A stretch of DNA of 64,000 bases from Pseudomonas sp. RIT-PI-q (GTDB lineage: Bacteria; Pseudomonadota; Gammaproteobacteria; Pseudomonadales; Pseudomonadaceae). This document shows, one piece after another, positions 8,893 through 18,303 of this stretch. The stretch spans positions 248,001 through 312,000 of the forward strand of contig NZ_LHPC01000034.1 of assembly GCF_001297125.1 (NCBI RefSeq), in the 5' to 3' direction. Within the stretch, counting starts at the first letter, position 1, and the number at the start of each line of letters is the position of its first letter. The notes beneath the pieces were generated by a model that did no database searches, was not told where the DNA came from, and saw nothing but the letters and a program-made list of their open reading frames with translations. Made by a program: the position numbers and the translations under genes.

Positions 8893-10308
8893 ATGAACAG
8901 TTCAATCAGTTCTGCGGCTCTACGAGTGGGGATTTGCGTATCCACTCTCTCTATATTCATTATTGATACCTTAACGTCTTTGAATATGGCTGTCGCGGTA
9001 TTGTATGTTTTGGTCATATTGATTGCTATGAATAGTTTTTGTGCGTATGGATTGTGCATGGTGTCGTTAGCCTGCGCCGGTCTTACACTCGCGGCTTATT
9101 TTATATCACACTGCGATGAATTGCTTACTAGCGCGCTTGCGCGTTGCCTGGTGAGTCTTATCGCCATTGCCATCACTGCTTGGTTGGCTGCAAAAAGTCA
9201 AAAAGCTAATGACAGATTGCAGGAGCAATTAAGACTCTTAGCCCATACTCACGATGCGATAATGGTCTGCTCAATGGATAGCACGATTAGAACATGGAAT
9301 GTGGGTGCTCAAAACCTATATGGTTGGACGAAGGAGGAGGCGATTGGTAAAAAATGCTGGGAATTATTGAAAAGCCAATCAAGTATATCGATCATGGAAA
9401 TAAGGGCTGAGTTATTGCGGGAAGGTAGCTGGGAAGGTGAGTTAACCCAATCGACACGGAATGGAAAAACAGTAATTATTTCCACCCGGTGGTTGCTCTC
9501 ACGGGATGGTCACGGATTTCCCAGGTCGATACTAGCGAGCAACAATGATATTACTGATGCTCGTATAGCCGAAGAAGCGCTTCATCGTTCACAGGTAACC
9601 CTGGCCCATATTAGTCGAGTTACAACTGTAGGGGAGTTGATGGCGTCTATAGCCCATGAGGTCAATCAACCATTAACTGCCATTGCGACTAATGCGGAAG
9701 CGGCTCGACGATGGCTTGGACGTTCAAGTCCTGATTTGGATGAGGCGCGCGCGGCGATTGAGAGGACGGCGAGTGACGCCAAGAGAGCCAGTGAAATTAT
9801 TCAACGCATACGAGCGATGACTCGTAAAACTGAGCCTAAATATGAGTCGTTAGACTTAGGGCGGGTGATGGCGGAAACATTGACTTTGCTCGATCGCGAG
9901 ATACAGCAACATAAGATTAAGGTGTTTTGTCATTTGGGTCATAGACGCTCGCCGGTTCTGGGCGATCAAATTCAGCTGCAGCAGGTTTTGATTAATCTTA
10001 TTATGAACAGTATCCAAGCAATCAGTTTAAGCACGAATTCTCTGCGTAACCTGTACCTTACCATTAGAGAAGAGGCTGGACAGTCGATTGTTGAAGTTCG
10101 CGATAGTGGCGAAGGAGTAGATGCTGGGCATCTAGATGTTCTGTTTGAAGCATTCTTTACAACTAAAGTTGACGGGATGGGGATGGGGCTTTCAATATGT
10201 CGTTCGATTATCGAATCTCATAGTGGAAGAATCTGGGCTAAAAGTAACGCTGGAGAGGGTGCTGTTTTCTCGTTCTCTCTGCCGTGTGCATTGGAGCTTA
10301 TCAAATGA
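8893..10308 (+). CDS. Membrane PAS-domain sensor histidine kinase
   Basis: A 471-residue kinase with about four N-terminal membrane helices (residues 10-100), a PAS domain (about 113-228, with the N-terminal IMVCSMDSTIRTWN and a C-terminal NNDITDARIAEEA linker), a HisKA domain with SIAHEVNQPLTAI (phospho-acceptor His255), and an HATPase domain with NLIMNSIQAI (N box), DSGEGV (G1) and GMGMGLSICRS (G2). The HEVNQPL form of the H box is typical of the FixL/DctB-like group. It overlaps the next gene by 4 bases (ATGA), so kinase and FixJ-like regulator are a pair. The signal is unknown; no heme-binding PAS histidine pattern is obvious to me. Confidence 0.9.
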   Translation: MNSSISSAALRVGICVSTLSIFIIDTLTSLNMAVAVLYVLVILIAMNSFCAYGLCMVSLACAGLTLAAYFISHCDELLTSALARCLVSLIAIAITAWLAAKSQKANDRLQEQLRLLAHTHDAIMVCSMDSTIRTWNVGAQNLYGWTKEEAIGKKCWELLKSQSSISIMEIRAELLREGSWEGELTQSTRNGKTVIISTRWLLSRDGHGFPRSILASNNDITDARIAEEALHRSQVTLAHISRVTTVGELMASIAHEVNQPLTAIATNAEAARRWLGRSSPDLDEARAAIERTASDAKRASEIIQRIRAMTRKTEPKYESLDLGRVMAETLTLLDREIQQHKIKVFCHLGHRRSPVLGDQIQLQQVLINLIMNSIQAISLSTNSLRNLYLTIREEAGQSIVEVRDSGEGVDAGHLDVLFEAFFTTKVDGMGMGLSICRSIIESHSGRIWAKSNAGEGAVFSFSLPCALELIK

Positions 10309-10910
10309 ACGAATCATGTGTTTTTATTATTGATGATGATCAAGCCATCTGCGATTCCATTAGTGGGCTGCTACGTTCTGTCGATTTGCAAGTTAACACC
10401 TTTTCATCACCCAGTGAATTTATGGACTACCCACGACCGAACATTCCTTGCTGCCTGCTCCTGGATGTGCGGCTTAAAGGAACAAATGGATTAGATTTTC
10501 AGGCTAAAATGTTAGAGCTGAATCTTAATTTACCTGTCATTGTTATGACAGGACATGGTGATATTGCCATGAGCGTGAAAGCAATGAAGGCAGGTGCCTG
10601 TGATTTTTTAACAAAACCTTTTCGTGAGCAAGATTTAATAGATTCGGTAATGGATGCGTTAGCCCATGACACAGCCCGTCGTGTGAAAAATAAAGCATCC
10701 AGTGAGATGCGCAGCCGGTTCGAAACGCTAACGCCTCGTGAACAAGAGGTTATGGGAATGGCCACCGCTGGCTTAATGAATAAACATATCGCGAGCGAGC
10801 TCGATTTAAGCGAGGTAACGGTAAAAATATACAGGGCTAGCGCGATGAAAAAAATGCGTGCTAAGTCTTTCGCTGAGCTGGTAAAGATTGCAGAAGCTTT
10901 ATCTATCTAA
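10305..10910 (+). CDS. FixJ/NarL-like response regulator
   Basis: A 201-residue two-domain regulator. The receiver domain (residues 1-120) has the acidic pair in FIIDDDQAI, the phospho-acceptor Asp54 in LLLDVRLKG, the conserved Thr in VIVMTGHGD and Lys in DFLTKPF. A LuxR-type helix-turn-helix follows (TPREQEVMGMATAGLMNKHI). The first ATG overlaps the kinase stop, fixing the start. The recognition helix (SEVTVKIYRASAMKKM) resembles FixJ/StyR-type regulators. It is presumably the output of the adjacent kinase; target promoters are not visible from the sequence alone. Confidence 0.9.
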   Translation: MNESCVFIIDDDQAICDSISGLLRSVDLQVNTFSSPSEFMDYPRPNIPCCLLLDVRLKGTNGLDFQAKMLELNLNLPVIVMTGHGDIAMSVKAMKAGACDFLTKPFREQDLIDSVMDALAHDTARRVKNKASSEMRSRFETLTPREQEVMGMATAGLMNKHIASELDLSEVTVKIYRASAMKKMRAKSFAELVKIAEALSI

Positions 10911-11000
10911 TAGGCGTAAAAAGGCATACCAGTGTATAATTTATAATTCTATCTGTTGGGTATAGTATAAAGAACGAAGAATACGTCTTGGTGACATAAA

Positions 11001-11402
11001 TTGTCCATACCTCTTGTTTTTATTGTTGACGATGATATCTCGGTGAGAACTTCACTCGAAGGGTTGATTCGTGCTTTAGGATATTTGGTGGAATCATTTT
11101 CCGCTCCCAAAGACTTCCTTGAGTCGGCGTCCATTCGTGATAGTGTTTGTCTAATATTGGATGTTCAGATGCCAGGCTTGTCCGGGCTAGATGTTCAGCG
11201 GCGCTTGGTTGAGCAAGGGATATATCTACCGATAATTTTTATCACTGCATTTCCCGATCCATCGGTTCGCGCCAAAGCGATTTCGGCCGGAGCGCTGGCG
11301 TTGTTGAGTAAGCCATTTGATGTGTTGAGGATGGTCGATTTAATTGAAGGTGTGGTTTCGGGGCTCGGTTGCGATTTGGTAAACGAAGGTATTAGCACCT
11401 AA
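11001..11402 (+). CDS. Stand-alone receiver domain protein
   Basis: A 133-residue protein consisting only of a FixJ-like receiver: FIVDDDISVRTSLE, phospho-acceptor Asp54 in LILDVQMPGLSG, the IIFITAF segment and the Lys in LLSKPFD. No DNA-binding or enzymatic domain follows. The start is a TTG, as a stop codon lies 9 bases upstream in frame and no ATG is available; the ribosome site is weak. It could act as a phosphate sink or as a second partner of the histidine kinase 90 bases upstream of it, as in other FixL/FixJ-like clusters that carry a solo receiver. Function beyond phosphotransfer is inference. Confidence 0.82.
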   Translation: MSIPLVFIVDDDISVRTSLEGLIRALGYLVESFSAPKDFLESASIRDSVCLILDVQMPGLSGLDVQRRLVEQGIYLPIIFITAFPDPSVRAKAISAGALALLSKPFDVLRMVDLIEGVVSGLGCDLVNEGIST

Positions 11403-11535
11403 TACCTTTATGTTAGTTCGGTCATCCTTTAGTTTGGGGAGACCCGAAGGCGTTGCTGTTCTATCTTTCTATATTGTTTTACTCCGTGGCATTATGCCAT
11501 CGGAATGTGAAATTCATGGCGAGAAGGAAGCGGTA

Positions 11536-13167
11536 GTGATTTTAAGAAGACTTACAATAGGCACACGAGCGTCCATTTGCTTTGGTCTTATTACGATGAT
11601 TTTATTGTTGGTAGGGCTGTTTAGTATGTCTCGTATAGCTGAGTTAAATAGAGTCACTCAGCATATCAATGGATATATATTATCGGGTGTCACCACGCTA
11701 CAATCCGTAACCAGTCAGGTCGCAGGAATTCGTATTGAAAGTATTCGTATTCGGGCCAGCAACGATCCTCAAGTCCAAGCGCGTAGCGAAACCATGATGA
11801 AAGGACTCAGACAAAAACTGAGTGCTGACTTAGTGTCCTATAGTTCTCGCAACCTTGGCTCAGAAGAGCATGTCTTGGCCTCAGAACTTGAAAATAATCT
11901 CGTCGTTTTCCTGCGCAACCTAGATCTAGTGTTACAAGTCATCACTTCTGGCAAGACAGTTCTGTATGAATCCGATCCGCTGAGCAAGACGTTGGCGGAT
12001 GCAGGCCGAACAGTGGATAAGGATCTTCTAGCACTGATTGATTATAACCAGCGCTCGGCCAGTGATGCGGCCAAGAATGTGCAGGAGCTTTACGATCGTA
12101 CAGTCATTATTGCTGGACTGGCGATTGGTGGTGCGATCCTGCTAACCATTTTGCTGGCTTGGTCATTAACTCGAAGTATTGTTAAACCTATTCAGCAGGT
12201 TTTACGTGTTGCGCAATCAATATCTGACGGGAAATTAAATGAGGCAAGGATATCGTCTAATGATAGGGATGAGCCAGCCGCTTTGCTAAAAACCATGTAT
12301 GACATGCAAGAAAGCTTGCGATCGACAATCAGTAATATCAGTGATTCGGCAAGTCAATTGGCATCAGCCTCAGAAGAAATGAGCAGTGTCATGGAGGACA
12401 GTACCTCTGGACTTCAGCAACAACGCAACGAAATTGAGCAAGCGGCTACGGCTATCACGCAATTGAGTAGCGCTGTAGACGAGGTTGCTAGTAATGCCGT
12501 TTTGACATCTAATCTTTCTCGTGAATCGGATATAGAGATGCGTAATGGGCATCAACAAGTTTCAGAAATGGTCATATTAATCCAAGCTTTAGTTAAAGAG
12601 ATGTCTAGCGCGTCTGGTCAAGCTGATATGTTGTCTGAACAAGCACGTGGCATCGGGAAGGTGCTAGAGGTTATTCATAATGTTGCTGAGCAAACCAATC
12701 TTTTAGCGTTGAATGCTGCCATTGAAGCAGCGAGGGCAGGGCAAGCAGGTCGCGGGTTTGCCGTTGTGGCAGATGAAGTGCGTTCCTTGGCGATGCGTAC
12801 TCAAAGTTCAACACAGGAAATTGAATCTATCATTATGGGGATTCAAAAGGGTACGGCAGTCACTGTGACGGCTTTAAAATTAAGCGTTGAGCAGTCTCAA
12901 CAGACACTCGAGCGCGCACATATCGTTGATAGCGCCTTAGAGAGAATTACGTTCGCTGTATCTCAAATCAATGAGCGTAATTTGGTTATTGCTAGCGCTT
13001 CTGAACAACAAGCGCTCGTTGCCCGAGAAGTGGATCGAAGCCTGGTGAATATTCATGACTTATCAACCCAATCGGCGGCGGGAGCAACACAAACCTCCAG
13101 TGCGAGCGTTGAGCTATCGCGGCTTGCTGCCAGTTTGAATGGAATGGTCAAGCGGTTCTCATTGTGA
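11536..13167 (+). CDS. Methyl-accepting chemotaxis protein
   Basis: A chemoreceptor of about 543 residues from the GTG at 11536, chosen because AAGGA (11524-11528) is well spaced and the protein then starts with a basic stretch and a membrane helix; upstream codons back to 11410 read as unlikely leader. Domain order: N-terminal helix, periplasmic four-helix-bundle ligand domain (about 35-190), second membrane helix, HAMP domain, long coiled-coil signalling domain. The hairpin tip EQTNLLALNAAIEAARAGQ and GRGFAVVADEVRSLA are invariant receptor motifs. No C-terminal CheR-docking pentapeptide is seen. The ligand is unknown; location beside the two-component genes suggests a common stimulus. Confidence 0.9.
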   Translation: MILRRLTIGTRASICFGLITMILLLVGLFSMSRIAELNRVTQHINGYILSGVTTLQSVTSQVAGIRIESIRIRASNDPQVQARSETMMKGLRQKLSADLVSYSSRNLGSEEHVLASELENNLVVFLRNLDLVLQVITSGKTVLYESDPLSKTLADAGRTVDKDLLALIDYNQRSASDAAKNVQELYDRTVIIAGLAIGGAILLTILLAWSLTRSIVKPIQQVLRVAQSISDGKLNEARISSNDRDEPAALLKTMYDMQESLRSTISNISDSASQLASASEEMSSVMEDSTSGLQQQRNEIEQAATAITQLSSAVDEVASNAVLTSNLSRESDIEMRNGHQQVSEMVILIQALVKEMSSASGQADMLSEQARGIGKVLEVIHNVAEQTNLLALNAAIEAARAGQAGRGFAVVADEVRSLAMRTQSSTQEIESIIMGIQKGTAVTVTALKLSVEQSQQTLERAHIVDSALERITFAVSQINERNLVIASASEQQALVAREVDRSLVNIHDLSTQSAAGATQTSSASVELSRLAASLNGMVKRFSL

Positions 13168-13176
13168 AACTGAATT

Positions 13177-15921
13177 GTGAATGACTTAAATTTGTATAGC
13201 TCAAACACGCTATTTCGTTGCGGCGGCAATGAAAAAAAAAATATACTCCGAACCTACCGTTGGAGGGTATTCGGCTGTGGTTTGCTGCTGCTACTGACGG
13301 TACTTTTGGTGTTAGCGTATCGGCAGGCTGAGCGTCAAGCCGAGTCGGATATTGGCAATTTAAGCCTTGTCTTAGAGGCCCGCCTCGATTCTGGGCTTCT
13401 ACAGCCGTTGCACGGCAGCCTTCGCCGTATAGCGATGGCCGTGCAAAAAGGCTCTTTTCATACTCATGGGTTTGATGTAGCGATTGCTGAATCGTTGCGT
13501 GAGCAAACGCAAACCGTTCCTGCTGGTGTAGATTTCGAGATTGTTGATACTAAAGGAGCGTTAATTCTTAGCTCGAAGGGCTCCGAGGTGGAGCCTTCTT
13601 TCGATCAGTTACGATATTGGTCAATTCTCAGTGGGACACGTGAAGATAAATTAAAAAACCTGACAACTGATATGCTGATAGAGCAGGACAGGGGGCACCA
13701 TCTATTACGGGTCGCTATGCGGTTGTTTGATGGTCAGCATCAATACAAGGGGTGGGTGACCGCATCATTCCCGCTAAGTGTCGTTCTTGAATTGTTCAAC
13801 AAGGTTGATGTTGGGCCAGCGGGATCAATTGCTATTCGCCGTATAGATCAACCCGAAATAGTTCTTCGCCACCCACCACTCTTAGACCCTTATACATTGT
13901 TAACGCCTGATTATTTAGGTGAGCAGTTGGCATCCGGAATACGCGAAGGCACTTTACATATGCGTTCGAACATTGACGGTGTGGAGCGCCTTTACGGGTT
14001 CAAGCGTATTGGTGATTACCCGTTGGCTCTCTCTATCGGTCTTGCGTGCCGAGACTATTTGAACGAGTGGTATTTGATGGCGCTTGTTTCGGCCGGTCTA
14101 GGAATAGTACTTTTTTTAATAATCCTCGGTTTTGATAGGCGCCTCCACGCACTCTTACAACACGAAGCTGATGCCGCGAAAGAGTTGAGAGGTGCTGATG
14201 AAAGAATTCGGCATCTGCTTGATGCGGTTGGTCATGCTATTTTAAAGATTGACCTAGACGGACGATGTATTTTTGGAAATGTCGCTTGTCGAAAACTTTT
14301 TAATGTTCATCGTGATTTGCCATTAAAAAACATCCCAGTAGATGAATATTTTCGCATGCCACCAGGCAATGCACATACATTCTTGAAAAACAAAATTCTG
14401 TCTGCTGTAAAAGAAGGCCAAGAGCTTCAGTGTATTGAAAACATTAGTGTGGGCGGTACGCACGAGATTCTGTGCCTAGATGTTCGCGCTTATCCGAGTG
14501 TGAACAATGGGGTGTTGGTTGGTGCGGTTGTAACATTGCTAGATATAACAGAGCATCAAAAAGCTGTTCGGTGTATTTCATTCATGGCTTATCATGATGC
14601 GCTTACTGAATTACCGAATCGAAGACATATCCATGAACATGTAGAGCGAGAGATAAAGCGGAGCGCATCATGTGCGGCATCGTTTTCATTATTGTACCTT
14701 GATATTGATAACTTCAAAACGATAAATGATTCGCTTGGGCATGTTGCGGGTGATGCTGTACTTTGTATGCTCGCAAAACGCCTTAACGACTTTTGCGGCG
14801 TTGACACTGTTGCACGTTTAGGGGGAGATGAATTTCTGATAGTGGTTTCTTCAGAGTTTTCGCCAGCGCTCAATGTGTTTTTGTCAAAGCTGTGTGCGGA
14901 GGTTGCGAAACCATGGCTGGTAGAAGGAGGCGCTATTGAGCTTGGCTCATACATCGGCGTTGCAAAATACCCGGATCATGGGAGTAACTTTAATGACCTG
15001 CTGAAAGCGGCTGATATTGCACTTAATCAAGCGAAAAAGAATGGTCGTAATCGTCACCTTATGTACACCCATGAGATGGGTGGGATTGCTGTGAAACGTT
15101 TACAGTTACAGATGGAGTTGCGAAATGCGTTGCAAGCAGAAGAGTTTGAAGTTTTTTACCAGCCCCAAATAGATCTTGCTACAGGGAATGTCATTGGGGC
15201 AGAGGCATTGATTCGTTGGCGTCATCCTCAGCGAGGCATAGTCTCTCCTGGTGAATTTATTCCAGAAGCGGAGGCGAGCGGTTTGATCTTGCCCATTGGG
15301 AGCTGGGTACTGCGCACCGTCTGCAATCAAGCTGTTAAGTGGCAGGACGCAGGGGTCTTACGATGCGTTGTAGCAGTGAACTGTTCGGCCTTACAGTTTA
15401 AACACGGAAGTCTTGTGAGTGATGTAGCGCAGGCCTTGTCTGAGTCAGGCTTAAACCCCGATCTTCTAGAGTTAGAGATAACCGAATCTATCCTGATCGA
15501 AGATTCAGAACGGATGATAGCTACTATCCATGAGCTTAAAGCTATGGGTGTAAAACTGTCGATTGATGATTTTGGTACTGGCTATTCCAGTATGTCCTAT
15601 CTTAAGAATTTGTCGGTAGATAATCTAAAAATTGACAAGTCATTTATACGAAATATTGTCGAAAGTCCTGATGATAGAGTAATCGTCCAGGCAATGATTA
15701 CCCTGGCACACAACTTGAAACTTGATGTTGTTGCAGAAGGTGTTGAAACAGAATCTGTTTTAAGAATTCTCATAGAACAAGGGTGCGATTCGGTTCAGGG
15801 ATTTTTCTTTTCAAAACCACTTGCTGCAATAGATTTTGAATTATTTATTTTGTCGACAGCAACGTGTTCTAAATTAGATTTGTGTAGGCAGCAAAAAAAC
15901 TTGATAGCGTTTGATATTTGA
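13177..15921 (+). CDS. Membrane GGDEF-EAL cyclic-di-GMP protein with PAS domain
   Basis: A 914-residue protein. A periplasmic sensor domain (about residues 50-300) lies between two membrane helices (about 31-48 and 304-322), followed by a PAS domain (about 345-465), a GGDEF domain with an intact GGDEF at 549-553, and an EAL domain with EAL at 676-678 and DDFGTGYSS in loop 6. Both catalytic signatures are complete, so it may synthesise and hydrolyse cyclic-di-GMP, the balance set by the sensor domains. It starts with GTG, 9 bases after the chemoreceptor stop, and is probably co-transcribed. It could couple the same stimulus to motility or biofilm state. Confidence 0.92.
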   Translation: MNDLNLYSSNTLFRCGGNEKKNILRTYRWRVFGCGLLLLLTVLLVLAYRQAERQAESDIGNLSLVLEARLDSGLLQPLHGSLRRIAMAVQKGSFHTHGFDVAIAESLREQTQTVPAGVDFEIVDTKGALILSSKGSEVEPSFDQLRYWSILSGTREDKLKNLTTDMLIEQDRGHHLLRVAMRLFDGQHQYKGWVTASFPLSVVLELFNKVDVGPAGSIAIRRIDQPEIVLRHPPLLDPYTLLTPDYLGEQLASGIREGTLHMRSNIDGVERLYGFKRIGDYPLALSIGLACRDYLNEWYLMALVSAGLGIVLFLIILGFDRRLHALLQHEADAAKELRGADERIRHLLDAVGHAILKIDLDGRCIFGNVACRKLFNVHRDLPLKNIPVDEYFRMPPGNAHTFLKNKILSAVKEGQELQCIENISVGGTHEILCLDVRAYPSVNNGVLVGAVVTLLDITEHQKAVRCISFMAYHDALTELPNRRHIHEHVEREIKRSASCAASFSLLYLDIDNFKTINDSLGHVAGDAVLCMLAKRLNDFCGVDTVARLGGDEFLIVVSSEFSPALNVFLSKLCAEVAKPWLVEGGAIELGSYIGVAKYPDHGSNFNDLLKAADIALNQAKKNGRNRHLMYTHEMGGIAVKRLQLQMELRNALQAEEFEVFYQPQIDLATGNVIGAEALIRWRHPQRGIVSPGEFIPEAEASGLILPIGSWVLRTVCNQAVKWQDAGVLRCVVAVNCSALQFKHGSLVSDVAQALSESGLNPDLLELEITESILIEDSERMIATIHELKAMGVKLSIDDFGTGYSSMSYLKNLSVDNLKIDKSFIRNIVESPDDRVIVQAMITLAHNLKLDVVAEGVETESVLRILIEQGCDSVQGFFFSKPLAAIDFELFILSTATCSKLDLCRQQKNLIAFDI

Positions 15922-16253
15922 TTTTCTAAGCGGAGTTTGCAAGTCATTGCGTGCTTGCGGTTTGATGCTGTTTTTATGTATCGAATTACAAGGAATTGTT
16001 GATTGTAGATTTATTACATTGCGATCACCTTGTTATCGTCCGGTACGCAAGGTGTATTTTAAACCGCCTTCGTCTTGCGAAATATAATATTTTTAGTGTT
16101 CTATTTTTATCTGTGTTGCATTTTTTAGTAGCATCTGATCCTTACTGTCGTCTCTTGAACGTTCTACGATCGCGGTAAGGTTATTCTGTTTTAAGATTAG
16201 CCCCACGATAGTGCAGTAATGCTCGCACAACTATAAGAATATGAGGCTATCAG
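15922..16253. other. Intergenic stretch, 332 bases
   Basis: AT-rich spacer between the cyclic-di-GMP gene and the formate dehydrogenase operon. It has only a 60-codon frame without a credible ribosome site or recognisable protein. It should contain the fds promoter; GAGG upstream of 16254 serves as ribosome site. I see no further structure I can support. Confidence 0.5.
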
Positions 16254-16709
16254 ATGATCGTTCCCCTTGAAGGTTTCGATCCTGTTGAAAAGGCTATAAA
16301 AAAGCACGCGAATAAGCTTGGTGCGCTGCTGCCGATTCTGCACGATATTCAAGATGCTCTCCACCACGTACCACAGACAGCCATCGCCAGGGTAGCACTA
16401 GCTTTGAACCTTTCTAAAGCAGAGGTTCACGGTGTGGTCACCTACTACCATCACTTTCGAAGCACCGCTCCCAACGGCCGGGTTGTTCAAGTATGTCGAG
16501 CCGAGGCTTGCCAAGCGATGTGAGGTAATGCCCTTTCCGATCATATAAACAAGACGGCACAGGCAAGCGCTGATCTGTGCATCGAGCCGGTCTATTGCTT
16601 GGGACTTTGTGCATCAGCACCTGCGCTTACGTTGGACGGTCAACCCTATGGCAGACTTACGCCCCACGTTTTCGACCAGCTAATCGCTGGATTGGAGGCT
16701 CGATCGTGA
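16254..16709 (+). pseudogene. fdsG: NAD-linked formate dehydrogenase gamma subunit with in-frame stop
   Basis: A NuoE-like 2Fe-2S subunit of the soluble NAD-dependent formate dehydrogenase. The frame reads normally up to VCRAEACQAM, meets TGA at 16521-16523, then continues in the same frame with GNALSDHINK and later VYCLGLCASAPA down to the true stop at 16707. The TGA replaces a residue that is normally Gly, so GGA to TGA is the simplest explanation. The truncated product would keep only the first two of the four cluster cysteines. The real end overlaps the fdsB start by 4 bases. Selenocysteine is unlikely because the aligned residue is Gly, not Cys. Confidence 0.85.
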
Positions 16710-18277
16710 GCGCTGTTACGGTCTACATCCCTAAAGATTCTGCATCCATCGCCACTGGAGCAGACAGGGTTGCCTCCCAACTGCTGGATGAGTGCAGGCA
16801 GCGTGCTCTTTCGGTTTGCGTGGTGCGTAATGGTTCCAAGGGGCTTTTCTGGTTGGAGCCTCTTATTGAGGTGAATACGCCATTAGGACGTATCGCCTAC
16901 GGGCCTGTTTCACCTCAGGATGTTACCGGATTACTCGATTCAGGGATGTTGAACGGTCTTGAACATCCTTTGCGCTTAGGTATCACCGAAGAGATTCCCT
17001 ACCTCGCTAAGCAAGAACGCCTTACCTTTGGACGTATGTGGTTGGCAGACCCACTATCGATTGATGACTACCGAAGGCTGGAAGGTTTTGTGGGATTGCA
17101 AGCAGCCTCGAAGCTTGCCTCCAGTACCATCATTGAATCAGTCACTCAATCAGGACTGCGTGGGCGCGGAGGCGCTGCTTTTCCTGCGGGTATCAAATGG
17201 AAAACTGTCCAACAAGCTCCCAGCACGCTCAAATACATCGTTTGTAATGCCGATAAAGGGGACTCCGGAACATTCTCAGATCGTATGGTGATGGAGGGTG
17301 ATCCGTTCATGCTGATTGAAGGTATGACGATCGCGGCACTTGCTGTTGGTGCTACCGAGGGATACGTATACATCCGGTCTGAATACCCTCACGCGATCGC
17401 TACCATGAGCGCAGCCATTTCATTGGCTAAGGAAGCAGGCTTTTTGGGCAACAATATTCTTAGCACGGCGCGCTCCTTTAATCTCTACGTACGAAAAGCC
17501 GCTGGTGCCTATGTCTGTGGCGAGGAAACTGCGCTGCTCGAAAGCCTCGAAGGTAAGCGCGGCGTTGTACGAGCAAAACCTCCACTCCCTGCAATAAATG
17601 GGCTGTTTGGAATGCCCACTGTCATTAACAACGTCATCACGTTTGCAAGTGTTCCCATCATTTTGGCCCGTGGTGCGCAGTTTTACCAAAACTACGGCGT
17701 AGGACGTTCGCGGGGCACGCTTCCGCTTCAATTGGCTGGAAACGTCAAACACGGAGGCCTCATAGAAAAAGCGTTTGGTATTAGTTTACGAGAGCTGATC
17801 TTTGAGTTCGGGGGAGGAACACATTCCGGCAGGCCGGTAAAGGCAGTCCAGGTAGGAGGGCCCCTAGGTGCGTATGTACCTGAATCTCAATGGGACGTAC
17901 CGCTGGATTTCGAGTCGTACGCGAGCATGGGGGCCGTTTTGGGGCATGGAGGAATAGTCGTCCACGATGACTCAGCCGATATGGCAAAGCTTGCCCGCTA
18001 TGCCATGGAATTTTGTGCGCTTGAGTCGTGCGGGAAATGCACCCCTTGCCGTATAGGGTCGACTCGCGGCGTTGAAGTCATCGACAGGATTCTCGCATCG
18101 GACACGCAAGGTTCAGCCGCGCCACAGATCGATGTGCTGCGCTATCTCTGCGACACCATGGTCAATGGATCGCTTTGCGCAATGGGGGGAATGACTCCCT
18201 ATCCCGTTCTCTCCGCGTTGAACTATTATCCCGCCGATTTTGGCGTCACTCACGCAACAGACTCGATCGAAGGCTAA
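16706..18277 (+). CDS. fdsB: NAD-linked formate dehydrogenase beta subunit
   Basis: A 523-residue NuoF-like diaphorase subunit, which passes electrons from the molybdenum subunit to NAD through FMN and 4Fe-4S. An N-terminal thioredoxin-like region is followed by GLRGRGGAAFPAG (NADH site), NADKGDSGTFSDR (FMN site) and ESCGKCTPCRIG with a later cysteine in GSLCAMGG (4Fe-4S ligands). The GTG at 16706 overlaps the fdsG stop and gives the usual N-terminus with VTVYIPKDSASIATGA; an open frame further upstream is the continuation of fdsG in another phase. This gene is intact, in contrast to its neighbours fdsG and fdsA. Confidence 0.9.
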   Translation: MSAVTVYIPKDSASIATGADRVASQLLDECRQRALSVCVVRNGSKGLFWLEPLIEVNTPLGRIAYGPVSPQDVTGLLDSGMLNGLEHPLRLGITEEIPYLAKQERLTFGRMWLADPLSIDDYRRLEGFVGLQAASKLASSTIIESVTQSGLRGRGGAAFPAGIKWKTVQQAPSTLKYIVCNADKGDSGTFSDRMVMEGDPFMLIEGMTIAALAVGATEGYVYIRSEYPHAIATMSAAISLAKEAGFLGNNILSTARSFNLYVRKAAGAYVCGEETALLESLEGKRGVVRAKPPLPAINGLFGMPTVINNVITFASVPIILARGAQFYQNYGVGRSRGTLPLQLAGNVKHGGLIEKAFGISLRELIFEFGGGTHSGRPVKAVQVGGPLGAYVPESQWDVPLDFESYASMGAVLGHGGIVVHDDSADMAKLARYAMEFCALESCGKCTPCRIGSTRGVEVIDRILASDTQGSAAPQIDVLRYLCDTMVNGSLCAMGGMTPYPVLSALNYYPADFGVTHATDSIEG

Positions 18278-18303
18278 TACTTCGACTTCCTGGAGGAAGC
18301 CAA

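Noticed and set aside
15996..16178. 60-codon frame before fdsG
   Set aside because: AT-rich, no ribosome site, no homology I recognise.
16521..16523. TGA in fdsG as a selenocysteine codon
   Set aside because: The position is Gly in relatives and lies in a NuoE-like subunit, not at the selenocysteine site of formate dehydrogenase; no SECIS-like hairpin stands out.
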